A stretch of 48,912 nucleotides of DNA, taken from assembly GCA_964506465.1 (NCBI GenBank), contig CAZDLM010000015.1, forward strand, positions 1 through 48,912. The letters are read 5' to 3'. Position numbers and translations under genes: made by a program. Shown here one piece after another: positions 42,289 to 48,912 of the stretch (positions are counted from its first letter, which is position 1; every line of letters starts with the position of its first letter). Under the pieces are notes generated by a model. The model did not search any database. It worked only from the letters and a program-made list of their open reading frames with translations, and had not been told where the DNA came from. Source of the DNA: UBA6109 sp964506465 (GTDB lineage: Bacteria > Desulfobacterota > Syntrophia > Syntrophales > UBA6109).

Positions 42289-43239
42289 CTACTTCTTCAG
42301 GCCGATGTCTTTGGCGACTTCGCCCAGCGCCTTGTACTCCTCACGGATCAGTTTGTTCACTTCCGCGGGACCGGCGATCACCAACTCCTCGCCCTGTTTC
42401 GTCAGGAACTCCTTGTACCGCGGCTGGGAGGCCCCTTGACGGAAGGCCGCTTCAAGCGTCTTGAGCACGTCCGCCGGCAAACCCTTGGGCGCGATGACCG
42501 CGCGCCACAGGACGGTTTCCTCCTGCGGGATGCCCAGGGCCTTGAGTCCGCTGGCCGTAGGCAGCGCCTCGTTGTCCGCCGCCGAGGTCAGCAGCAGGGC
42601 CTTGGCCTTGCCGGCCTTGATGTGCGGCATGATCGGCGGAATCGAGCCGCCGTAGAAGGTGACGTGGCCGCCCAGGAAGTTCTTGGCGGTTTCTCCGGCG
42701 CCGCCGAAGGGCACCGGACGCACCTTGACTCCCAAGGCCTTGAAGATGCGTTCGCCCGCAAGCTGCATGGTTCCGCCCACGCCGTCATTGCCATACGTGT
42801 ACTTGCCCGGGTTCTTCTTCAGCTCCGCGATCAGTTCCCGAGCGTTATTGGCGGGAAAAGCCGCAGCGGCGCAGAGCACATACGAGGCCGAAGAGATCTG
42901 CAGGATAGGCTGATAGCTGTCCGGCGTAAAACCGACCTGCAGGGTATGGGGGCTCGCGGTCAAGGGGCTGTTCCATATTCCCGCCAGGGTGTAACCGTCC
43001 GGTTTGGCCTGTGTGAGGAGACTGACGCCGAGGGTTCCGCCGCCGCCGGGCTTGTTTTCCACAACGAGTTTCTGTTTGAGAAACGGCTCGGTCAGTTCAG
43101 CCAGCAGACGGACCGCGATGTCGGTGCCCCCGCCGGGCGGAGACGGGACAATCAGGACAATCGGTTTCTCCGGATACGCGGCCCATGCGCAGGGAACCAT
43201 CGCCGCTACCACCACCAACGCCAGAAGCATTCTTTTCAT
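42289..43239 (-). CDS. tctC: Periplasmic binding protein of the TctABC transporter (Bug family)
   Basis: This 316-residue protein has a signal peptide (MLLALVVVAAMVPCAWA). It then follows the Bug/TctC fold: YPEKPIVLIVPSPPGGGTD, VVENKPGGGGTLGV, NPGKYTYGNDGVGGTMQLAG and VPFGGAGETAKNFLGGHVTF. The two PGGG loops bind the carboxylate of the ligand. It delivers substrate to TctAB encoded directly downstream. AGGAGGGCATC precedes the ATG. Ligand identity cannot be read, but the neighbouring amidohydrolase-like gene hints at an amide or cyclic compound that yields a carboxylate. Confidence 0.93.
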   Translation of the reverse strand: MKRMLLALVVVAAMVPCAWAAYPEKPIVLIVPSPPGGGTDIAVRLLAELTEPFLKQKLVVENKPGGGGTLGVSLLTQAKPDGYTLAGIWNSPLTASPHTLQVGFTPDSYQPILQISSASYVLCAAAAFPANNARELIAELKKNPGKYTYGNDGVGGTMQLAGERIFKALGVKVRPVPFGGAGETAKNFLGGHVTFYGGSIPPIMPHIKAGKAKALLLTSAADNEALPTASGLKALGIPQEETVLWRAVIAPKGLPADVLKTLEAAFRQGASQPRYKEFLTKQGEELVIAGPAEVNKLIREEYKALGEVAKDIGLKK

Positions 43240-43254
43240 GATGCCCTCCTTTTT

Positions 43255-44127
43255 TCACAGCCCCCCCAGAAGACGGGCTGGATTCTCCCTGGTCATGAGG
43301 CGGATCTCCTCCTGGCTCACTCCCTTTTCGAGAAGGCACTGGCCGAAGACGCGAAGCACCTCGGCCGGCCATGACTTTCTGGGCTGTCCTGCGTCGCTGG
43401 TCAAAATGACGGACCCGGCGCCGGCCTCCGCGATGATGCGGCGATAGTCGTCTATGTCGCCGACGCCCGGAATGGGGTAGAGGTTGCCGCCGCAGAGTTC
43501 GAGGCGGGCGCCTCGGGCGGCGAGTCCTTTCTGGTCCTCGATGCTCAGGGCGGGAGGGCTGAACTCCGGGTGGGTGATCAGGAGTTTCGTCAAGCCGAGT
43601 TCGACCGCGAAATCCGTGAGGGCGAAGATCTCGGCACGGCTCAGATGCCCCGTGCCCAGGATGGCGTCCGCCTCTTTGACGAGTTCCACGATGACCTTGG
43701 CCTCCGGTCTCAGCCGGCCGTTCTCGTCCAATATCGAGATGCCGGGGCGGGGCAGCCTCAGGTCGTTCTTCTGGTGGTTGAAGCCACCCATCGGACCGTA
43801 GACCGCGACGTGCGCCGCCGCGTCCACGGTGGGCATCCAGATCTGACGGGCGCCCAGACGGAGGGCGGTTTCCGCTGCGAACGGGTTCAGTCCGCCTGCG
43901 GACCAGTTCAGGACAAGTCCACCGAAGACGCGGACGCCTTCCGCCATCCTGTCCGCGAGGGATGCCCGTCCCACGGTGGATTCGAAATGGTTCTTGATCA
44001 GAATCCCCGCCAGGCCGCATTCCGCCGCGTGCCGCGCGAGGTCCAGATCGTCGCCGATGCGCAGATAGAGCTCGGGATTTGCGTGCACGTGCAGGTCATA
44101 TGCGCCGGTCAGATCCACCAGACTCAT
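43255..44127 (-). CDS. Amidohydrolase-like metal-dependent hydrolase (DUF6282 type)
   Basis: This 290-residue TIM-barrel protein has the metal-binding HxH in YDLHVHANPEL, a conserved lysine in GILIKNHFES, histidines in GTGHLSRAEIFAL and LITHPEFSPPALS, and a catalytic-type aspartate in ILTSDAGQPRKSWP. These fit the amidohydrolase superfamily. ENPARLLGGL at the end is also typical. The ATG at 44127 has GGGGAGG upstream; the frame is open further but that region belongs to the gntR gene. It lies between the regulator and the transporter genes and is probably the enzyme that acts on the imported substrate. The substrate is unknown. Confidence 0.82.
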   Translation of the reverse strand: MSLVDLTGAYDLHVHANPELYLRIGDDLDLARHAAECGLAGILIKNHFESTVGRASLADRMAEGVRVFGGLVLNWSAGGLNPFAAETALRLGARQIWMPTVDAAAHVAVYGPMGGFNHQKNDLRLPRPGISILDENGRLRPEAKVIVELVKEADAILGTGHLSRAEIFALTDFAVELGLTKLLITHPEFSPPALSIEDQKGLAARGARLELCGGNLYPIPGVGDIDDYRRIIAEAGAGSVILTSDAGQPRKSWPAEVLRVFGQCLLEKGVSQEEIRLMTRENPARLLGGL

Positions 44128-44140
44128 GGCGAACCTCCCC

Positions 44141-44929
44141 TCACCGTAACTCGATATGGTAGCGGAAGCGGTCTCCCCGCCCGAAACTCGTCCGGAATTC
44201 GACAGGTTTGTCTTCAAAGGTGTAGGCGATGCGCTCGAGAAAAATGACGGGATCCCCCGCGGCAATCCCGAGATGCTTGGTGAGCTCCGCGGTCGCCAGC
44301 CGCGGTTCGAGGAATTCTTCAGCCCAGATGATGGGCGTGTTGAACCGGGAATCGTAAATCGGATAGAGCAGTTCGCGCGAAATGTCGATCCGTTCCAGGC
44401 CCGTGAAGATCTTCTCCGGAAGATAGATGTCCTCATACATCAAGGGGAGATCGTTGTAGGTACGCAGTCTCTTGATCTGCAGCACACGCGCCCGCTTGGA
44501 AAGCCGCAGGACGTCGAGTACCCTGGACGGCGGCCGGCTCGGGCCGGCGAAGAGCACTTTCGAAACCGGGACAATGTCCTCGCCGGTCTCGTTCACGTCA
44601 AACCGGAAGAAGTGGAAGAAGCTGCGTCCGAAATCCGGGCGGGCCACAAAAGTCCCCCGGCCCTGGCGTCTCACGATGAAGCCCTCGCGGGTCAATTCCG
44701 CGAGCGCCTTTTTCACCGTGCCGACGGCGACGCGATGCGTTGCCGCGAGTTCATTTTCCGAAGGGACCATCTCATCGGCTTTCCATACTCCGGCGGTGAT
44801 GGACGCCTTGAGGATTTCCTTGAGCTGGTGGTAGAGGGGGACAAAGGAATTGTGGTCGAGCCGCGACAAGGCGGCCGGGGGCTTCCCGCCGCTCGCGGAC
44901 CAAGAGTTGCTGGAAGGAAGTTTAGGCAT
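44141..44929 (-). CDS. GntR-family regulator (HutC/UTRA type)
   Basis: This 262-residue regulator has a winged-helix N-terminus at about residues 25-95 (VPLYHQLKEILKASITAGVW, then PSENELAATHRVAVGTVKKA and GRGTFVARP). A UTRA effector domain fills the rest (VLQIKRLRTYNDLPLMYEDI; EFLEPRLATAELTKHLGIAA). HutC-type regulators usually repress a catabolic operon until a substrate or intermediate binds. It is the first gene of its own operon with the hydrolase and tctCBA. The ATG at 44929 is chosen; a TTG at 44938 is possible. A palindrome at 44947-44964 overlaps the likely -10 box and would allow autorepression. Confidence 0.9.
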   Translation of the reverse strand: MPKLPSSNSWSASGGKPPAALSRLDHNSFVPLYHQLKEILKASITAGVWKADEMVPSENELAATHRVAVGTVKKALAELTREGFIVRRQGRGTFVARPDFGRSFFHFFRFDVNETGEDIVPVSKVLFAGPSRPPSRVLDVLRLSKRARVLQIKRLRTYNDLPLMYEDIYLPEKIFTGLERIDISRELLYPIYDSRFNTPIIWAEEFLEPRLATAELTKHLGIAAGDPVIFLERIAYTFEDKPVEFRTSFGRGDRFRYHIELR

Positions 44930-44946
44930 AGAGTCCAATACTCATG

Positions 44947-44964
44947 TAGTTCTATATATAAGTA
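44947..44964. promoter_or_regulatory. Candidate GntR operator
   Basis: TAGTTCTATATATAAGTA is an imperfect palindrome (14 of 18 positions symmetric) lying between the start codon of the gntR gene and its -35 box. The position is right for a self-repressing regulator. Confidence 0.45.
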
Positions 44965-44987
44965 TCGGCAAAGGGGCTCGTTGTCAA
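44958..44987 (-). promoter_or_regulatory. Promoter of the gntR-hydrolase-tctCBA operon
   Basis: On the minus strand a perfect TTGACA (44987-44982) is followed after 17-18 bases by TACTTAT. The -10 box is weak and overlaps the palindrome. Confidence 0.45.
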
Positions 44988-45109
44988 GGATCTTTTTGTC
45001 CTTGCGGCGTCCCGGGTCTTCAAAATGGCGGAAATCTTGTGTGGAATGTGCTAGAGGTTCCGGCGGCTCGGCGTGGCGCCGGTCCGGATTTCACGATGGG
45101 AAGGAAGAA

Positions 45110-45994
45110 ATGGTTTCAGAGACCGTAGATCGATGCAGCACCCCGCATCACGGCATGGCCGATCGTCCCCACGCTGGCGCGAGCGGTTACGTCGAAGCCG
45201 GCGGCGTTCGGCTCCATTACCTGGATTACGGTACGGCGGGCCGCCCGCCCATGCTGTGCTTGCACGGTGGAGGCGCGCATGCGCATTGGTTCGATTTCGT
45301 CGCCCCGGATCTCGCCGCGGATTGCCATGTGCTGGCCCTGGATCAACGCGGCCACGGCGACAGCGCATGGGCCGACCCGCCGGACTATTCCTACCCTCGT
45401 TTTGCGGCGGACCTCGCCGAGGCGGTGGAGAAGCTCGATCTGCGGGATATCATCCTCGTCGGCCATTCCTTGGGAGGCATGGTGTCGCTGCTGTACGCCG
45501 CCGCCCATCCGGAGCGGGTGAGCCGACTGATTGTGGTCGATTCGATGCAGCGCGTCAGCGAGGAGTTCGCGGCGGCCCTTCGCACGATCGGATCGCGCGA
45601 AGGCAGCAGCTACGATACGCTGGACGGATTTGTCTCGCGCTACCGTCTGCATCCGCTCGGCGCGTCCACGCGGCCCGACATCGTCGCCTACCTCGCACGC
45701 CACAGCGCCCGCCGGTCGGCCGACGGCCGCTGGCGGCACAAGGTCGACCGCGGAGTCTACGCGGCGCGGCACGCCATCGACGGCCTGCCCTGCTGGGAAC
45801 GGATTGCGATCCCGGCGCTGCTCATCCACTGCACCGACAGCACGCGCATCACCCCCGCCATCGCCCGCCAGATCAAGGCGCGGTGCCCGCAGGTGGAAAT
45901 CGTCGGCGTGCCGGACAGCGGCCATCATGTGACCCTCGACAACCCTGCCGGCTTCGTGACCGCGGTGCGGGCATTTCTGGCCCGGCACGCCTAG
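45110..45994 (+). CDS. Alpha/beta-hydrolase fold protein
   Basis: This 294-residue hydrolase has the oxyanion-loop motif LCLHGGGAHAHWFDF, ALDQRGHGDSAWADPPDYSY, and the nucleophile elbow VGHSLGGMVSLLYAA with the catalytic serine. The histidine is in VPDSGHHVTLDNP, and an acid is likely in IHCTDSTRI. No signal peptide is present. The class includes esterases, haloalkane dehalogenases and C-C bond hydrolases; the sequence alone does not decide. GGAAGGAAGAA precedes the ATG. It is divergent from the gntR operon with 180 bases between, so the same regulator may control it. Confidence 0.88.
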   Translation: MVSETVDRCSTPHHGMADRPHAGASGYVEAGGVRLHYLDYGTAGRPPMLCLHGGGAHAHWFDFVAPDLAADCHVLALDQRGHGDSAWADPPDYSYPRFAADLAEAVEKLDLRDIILVGHSLGGMVSLLYAAAHPERVSRLIVVDSMQRVSEEFAAALRTIGSREGSSYDTLDGFVSRYRLHPLGASTRPDIVAYLARHSARRSADGRWRHKVDRGVYAARHAIDGLPCWERIAIPALLIHCTDSTRITPAIARQIKARCPQVEIVGVPDSGHHVTLDNPAGFVTAVRAFLARHA

Positions 45995-46048
45995 CAGGCC
46001 GTACCGCTTCTGAACCCGTTTCCGCCGGTCACCGTCCGCCTGAAGGAC

Positions 46049-46588
46049 TCACCGCCTCCGCGTGTAGGCAATCTCGAACTCTTTCTGTTCTTTGCCGCTC
46101 TTGTCCGTGCCGAACATCTCAAAGACAAAGGCATTATCGTCCACAATCCTTGTCACCGAGCGCCACTTCATCCGGCCTCGCAGAGGATCATCGTGCCAGT
46201 TTTCCTGGGTCAAGGTCTTACCGCCGTCGCTGGCGGTTCCCTCGAAGAGCAGGATGCCCGTAGCCGAGGAGTCCATCCAGGTCGACACAACCTTTTTCGC
46301 GTGGTTGTCATACCCGGTGAAACCGATGCCGGCAAAGGAACTGCCCATCATGTCGCCGGCAAACTCCTCCTGAAGGAAACGTCCGCCAAGAACCATTTTC
46401 TGCTCTGCGGAGCCCTCGCTTTCCACAGGCGGCTTGCCGGGTTCCAGAAAAAACCTCGTCTTCGCGCTCCAGCTTCCCGCCATGCGCGCGAACATCTTGT
46501 GGGGAGCGGCCGGCGTTCCCAGGTTCTTGTAGATCGCCATTGCCGCCTGCATATCCATCTTGCCTTCCCGTTTGCCGTCTTCAGCCAT
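46049..46588 (-). CDS. DUF1579 family protein
   Basis: This 179-residue protein matches the DUF1579 pattern: HKMFARMAGSWSAKTRFFLE near the N-terminus, then SEGSAEQKMVLGGRFLQEEF, FAGIGFTGYDNHAKKVVSTW and the end FEIAYTRRR. These proteins form a lipocalin-like beta barrel of unknown function. No signal peptide is present. GAGGAGACGC before the ATG at 46588 supports this start over 46606. A possible 30-codon gene lies just upstream on the same strand. Confidence 0.85.
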   Translation of the reverse strand: MAEDGKREGKMDMQAAMAIYKNLGTPAAPHKMFARMAGSWSAKTRFFLEPGKPPVESEGSAEQKMVLGGRFLQEEFAGDMMGSSFAGIGFTGYDNHAKKVVSTWMDSSATGILLFEGTASDGGKTLTQENWHDDPLRGRMKWRSVTRIVDDNAFVFEMFGTDKSGKEQKEFEIAYTRRR

Positions 46589-46631
46589 GATGCGTCTCCT
46601 CGTCAATGTATTCGTCCGGCGCAGCCGGGCC

Positions 46632-46724
46632 TCATGGATGCCATTTGAGCGGCGCTTCTCTTGCCTGCTCGTTCAGAAATTGCCGGATCCATGCGGTTTG
46701 GTCCGCAGCGGCTTCGTTTTCCAT
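46632..46724 (-). CDS. Possible 30-residue protein upstream of the DUF1579 gene
   Basis: The frame reads MENEAAADQTAWIRQFLNEQ and ends APLKWHP. GGAGGGGGG lies about 10 bases before the ATG, and the frame stops 44 bases before the DUF1579 start. The composition looks protein-like. Without homologues it remains a candidate; it could also be a leader peptide or chance. Confidence 0.35.
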   Translation of the reverse strand: MENEAAADQTAWIRQFLNEQAREAPLKWHP

Positions 46725-47000
46725 CTTATGTCGCCCCCCTCCCGTCTTCAATGGGCGTTATCCTGAAATCGTGAAGCGAAATGGATGAAAGAAGAATGTC
46801 CCGGCTGACTTCAAGGAGTTCGCCACATCCGTCGCCGGATTTCGGCGTCTCTCCCGACGACGCGCATTAAGGGATTTGGAGCCCGACTTTAGGGTTTCCA
46901 CCGATGGGAAATGCCTGTAGACGGGATTACAGATATCCTGAGGCTGATCACTCTCACCTCTGGAGAACCGGTACGGCGGTTTCCCGGGAAGGAGGAAGAT

Positions 47001-47462
47001 ATGTTTGTCCAGGGCTTGATGTTCTCACACGTGATGTTCGGCGTTCTGGCTATCCTCTTCGGAGTTGCGCTCTTCACGGACACGTTGAACGCCTGTGAGG
47101 CAAACCGCGAGAGGATCAAGAAACTGAGCATGGCGGTCGCTGTTTTTCTTGTCCTATCCTACCTGATCGGCGGATACTGGTACGTCGTCTTTTATGGGGC
47201 TGAACGGGACATCATCAAGGCCGGCCAGTGGGCCTGGGCCCACAGCTTCTTCATGGAGGTCAAGGAGCACGTATTCTTTGTCCCCCTCATGCTCGGCATC
47301 TACGCCCCCATCGTGGCTTACAGGAACGATGTCTGCCGGGACCGTGGCGCCCGCAAGCTGCTTCTTGCGGTGTCTACCCTGATCATCCTCTTCGGGATCT
47401 TCATGGAAGGCGCCGGGGGGATTATTTCCAAAGGCCTATCCATGGGATTGATGGGGAGGTGA
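47001..47462 (+). CDS. Four-helix membrane protein, unknown function
   Basis: The 153-residue product has four predicted helices: MFSHVMFGVLAILFGVALF, MAVAVFLVLSYLIGGYWYVV, a third around HVFFVPLMLGIYAPIV and a fourth LLLAVSTLIILFGIFME, with a glycine-rich end. Several histidines and aromatic residues lie inside or next to the helices (FSH, WAHSFFMEVKEHVFF), which might bind haem or quinone, but this is speculation. AAGGAGG seven bases before the ATG at 47001 supports this start over one at 46911. It is followed after five bases by a second membrane protein gene, so the two are a unit. I do not recognise the family. Confidence 0.8.
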   Translation: MFVQGLMFSHVMFGVLAILFGVALFTDTLNACEANRERIKKLSMAVAVFLVLSYLIGGYWYVVFYGAERDIIKAGQWAWAHSFFMEVKEHVFFVPLMLGIYAPIVAYRNDVCRDRGARKLLLAVSTLIILFGIFMEGAGGIISKGLSMGLMGR

Positions 47463-47467
47463 GAATT

Positions 47468-47803
47468 ATGAACGCAACGATGGATAAGTACACTGCCGGT
47501 TTCGGCCTGTCTTTGGCCGTAACGAGCCTGCTCAACGCCATTCTCCTGCTCGTCAAGGAGACGAATGCGGGGCTGATGAATGCGATGAAGGCGGCGTTGG
47601 GTCATCACTGGACGACCCATGGCGTCATCATCCTCACTCTTTTCGTCGTGCTGGGTTTTGTCTTCTCGGTGACGAAATTAAGCGAAAAATGGGATTCCGG
47701 GAAAATGGCATGGCTTCTCGTCTTTGCCACCGTCATCGGCGCGGCCGTGATCGCGGGGTTCTTCCTGCCTCATCTGCCCTTTGCGGGCGGCGGGGTGAAG
47801 TGA
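47468..47803 (+). CDS. Three-helix membrane protein, partner of the preceding gene
   Basis: The 111-residue product has three hydrophobic segments: AGFGLSLAVTSLLNAILLLV, GVIILTLFVVLGFVFSV and MAWLLVFATVIGAAVIAGFF. A conserved-looking ALGHHWTTHG loop carries three histidines close to the membrane. GGAGG about eight bases before the ATG supports the start. With the gene five bases upstream it forms a two-gene operon, ended by a strong hairpin at 47858. The function is unknown; a small respiratory or redox membrane complex is one possibility from the histidines. Confidence 0.8.
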   Translation: MNATMDKYTAGFGLSLAVTSLLNAILLLVKETNAGLMNAMKAALGHHWTTHGVIILTLFVVLGFVFSVTKLSEKWDSGKMAWLLVFATVIGAAVIAGFFLPHLPFAGGGVK

Positions 47804-47857
47804 GCTTCCGAAGACGGGGCCAACGGTTCATTCCTCCATTCTTCCGGCCAGGATCCC

Positions 47858-47892
47858 GGAAAGAGGCGCGCCGGACGGGCGCGCCTCTTTCC
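47858..47892 (+). terminator. Strong hairpin after the membrane-protein pair
   Basis: GGAAAGAGGCGCGCC and its exact 15-base complement enclose a five-base loop. No long T-run follows, only CTCTTTCCTAT, but the stem is very stable and lies 55 bases after the operon. Confidence 0.7.
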
Positions 47893-47927
47893 TATGTCCC
47901 GCCTCTTGACATCCCGCCTCTTTCCTA

Positions 47928-47957
47928 TTGACTTTCCGTGAGTTCTTCCCCTATACT
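47928..47957 (+). promoter_or_regulatory. Sigma-70-type promoter of the glyoxalase-like gene
   Basis: TTGACT at 47928-47933 and TATACT at 47952-47957 are 18 bases apart, 35 bases before the start codon. Confidence 0.6.
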
Positions 47958-47992
47958 CCGCCCCCGAAAAACAGAACGGAGACCGCGGCGAT

Positions 47993-48361
47993 ATGAAATT
48001 CCGCTTCGACCACAACAACGTCAATGTACTCGACCTGGACAAGAGCCTGAAGTTTTACCGGGAGGCCCTTGGCCTCGTCGAGGACCGCCGTAAGGTCGCT
48101 CCGGACGGCAGCTTCATCCTCGTTTTCCTGGGCGACGGCCAGACCGCCCATAAACTCGAACTCACCTGGATGCGCGACCGCAAGGAACCCTACAACCTTG
48201 GCGAGGGGGAATTTCATCTGGCGGTGCGGACGGACGACTATAACGGCGCCCACGCATTGCACGAGAAGATGGGCTGCATCTGTTACGAGAATCAGGCGAT
48301 GGGATTGTACTTCATTGCCGATCCCGACGGGTATTGGATCGAGATCCTGCCGACCCGTTGA
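47993..48361 (+). CDS. Glyoxalase I-like VOC-family metalloprotein
   Basis: This 122-residue protein has the VOC fold with two beta-alpha-beta-beta-beta modules. Metal ligands at the usual places are a histidine in FRFDHNNVNVLD, a glutamate in AHKLELTW, a histidine in GEGEFHLAVRTDD and a glutamate in GYWIEILP. DLDKSLKFYREALGL and FIADPDGYWIEI are typical of lactoylglutathione lyase, which isomerises the methylglyoxal-thiol adduct. The length is close to GloA (about 130). Other VOC enzymes share these motifs, so the substrate is probable rather than certain. It has its own promoter and terminator. Confidence 0.85.
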   Translation: MKFRFDHNNVNVLDLDKSLKFYREALGLVEDRRKVAPDGSFILVFLGDGQTAHKLELTWMRDRKEPYNLGEGEFHLAVRTDDYNGAHALHEKMGCICYENQAMGLYFIADPDGYWIEILPTR

Positions 48362-48410
48362 AGCAAGGAAATACTTTCAGATGATCGCGGGCGTTTCTTC
48401 AGCGTTTCTG

Positions 48411-48441
48411 AACCCCGGGTGGAGATCCCTCCCGGGGTTTT
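48411..48441 (+). terminator. Rho-independent terminator of the glyoxalase-like gene
   Basis: AACCCCGGG and CCCGGGGTT form a nine-base stem around an 11-base loop, followed by a short T-run (TTTTA), 50 bases after the stop codon. Confidence 0.75.
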
Positions 48442-48482
48442 ACACGTCCGACGGTCGGCCCGAAACATAGGGAGTTCGTTCC

Positions 48483-48833
48483 ATGCGTTTTGCACCGATA
48501 TTGCTGCTTGTTTTGTCGAACCTCTTCATGACCTATGCCTGGTACGGGCATCTCAAGGACCTGCGTGCCCAGCCGCTCGTGCTGGTGATCGCCATCAGTT
48601 GGGGCATCGCCTTCTTCGAATACTGTCTGCAGGTTCCCGCCAATCGCATGGGCAGCGCCTATTTCAGCCTTCCCCAGCTCAAGGTCATCCAGGAAGTCCT
48701 GACGATGATCGTCTTTGCCGGCTTCTGCATCTTTTACATGAAGCAGCAACTGACCTGGGATTACCTGTGGGCGAGCCTCTGTCTCGCGGGCGCCGCCTTC
48801 TTCATGTTCCGGAATGTGCCGCTGGGAAGTTAG
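48483..48833 (+). CDS. DUF486 (DMT-like) small membrane protein
   Basis: The 116-residue protein has four predicted helices and matches the DUF486 pattern: LLLVLSNLFMTYAWYGHLKD at the start, then AISWGIAFFEYCLQVPANR, FSLPQLKVIQEVLTMIVF, and a last helix ending FFMFRNVPLG. The family is related to small drug/metabolite transporters, but no substrate is known. A GGGAG lies about eight bases before the ATG. It follows the terminator of the glyoxalase-like gene, so it has a separate transcript. Confidence 0.88.
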   Translation: MRFAPILLLVLSNLFMTYAWYGHLKDLRAQPLVLVIAISWGIAFFEYCLQVPANRMGSAYFSLPQLKVIQEVLTMIVFAGFCIFYMKQQLTWDYLWASLCLAGAAFFMFRNVPLGS

Positions 48834-48912
48834 CTTCCGCCGAGTCGGCTGTGACCGGCACATCCGGATATTTCGGGTCCCCGTACTCGGCTGCGGCAAG
48901 CTGTTCGAATCC

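Noticed and set aside
1..48912. CRISPR arrays, rRNA, tRNA, riboswitches and complete insertion sequences
   Set aside because: I looked for regularly spaced repeats, tRNA cloverleaf features with TTCGA-type loops, and paired IS ends with intact transposases, and found none that hold up by eye. A covariance-model search would be needed to exclude small RNAs.

Overview
The window is chromosomal DNA from a GC-rich Gram-negative bacterium, most likely an anaerobic deltaproteobacterium of the Desulfobacterota / Syntrophales kind. This rests on gene content: a tripartite MacAB-TolC efflux system, TctABC transport, a 2-oxoacid:acceptor oxidoreductase, single-domain response regulators, DUF2769, and a stressosome module without sigma-B. 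The taxonomic placement is inference. No rRNA, tRNA, CRISPR array or intact insertion sequence was seen.

Left part (1-18.1 kb). A truncated ilvD-like gene is followed by a membrane protein and then a 1245-residue secreted protein with a PDZ domain, 14 WD40 repeats and a caspase-like protease domain. The next 2.8 kb is AT-richer and degraded. It holds diverged repeats resembling IS21-family ends, a fragment of htpX, three small secreted cysteine-containing proteins and a frameshifted IS3-family transposase remnant. An efflux operon follows (8.4-13.7 kb: TolC-like channel, adaptor, ATPase, permease), in which the MacA-like adaptor carries an N-terminal cytoplasmic PAS domain. Then come a secreted pentapeptide-repeat protein, a minimal catalase-like peroxidase, a DUF2769 protein, NudC, and a 49-residue membrane protein with its own promoter and a palindromic site.

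Signalling part (18.7-30.3 kb). A DHA2-type MFS exporter is tightly coupled to an RsbW-like ATPase/GNAT acetyltransferase fusion. Close behind is a five-gene overlapping operon rsbR-rsbS-rsbT-rsbX-histidine kinase. The kinase begins with a region resembling the RsbU N-terminal domain, which is the RsbT-binding part of RsbU in Bacillus. The likely reading is that RsbT released from the stressosome acts on a histidine kinase instead of a PP2C phosphatase. A single-domain Rcp1-type response regulator lies 4.5 kb downstream, beyond an MFS gene and korAB, and is a candidate phosphate acceptor. A cold-shock gene with a strong terminator and an MtfA-like peptidase follow.

Amino-sugar part (31.7-37.9 kb). 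A minus-strand operon encodes a left-handed beta-helix GlmU-like protein, GlmM and a NagB-like protein. It diverges, with good promoters on both sides, from a 733-residue YvcK/GlmR family protein with a roughly 260-residue C-terminal extension. Together they look like a UDP-GlcNAc supply and control locus.

Right part (37.9-48.9 kb). This contains an SPL-like radical SAM protein, an MFS transporter, a GntR-regulated catabolic cluster (regulator, amidohydrolase-like enzyme, TctC-TctB-TctA), an alpha/beta hydrolase, a DUF1579 protein, a pair of small membrane proteins, a glyoxalase I-like protein and a DUF486 membrane protein.
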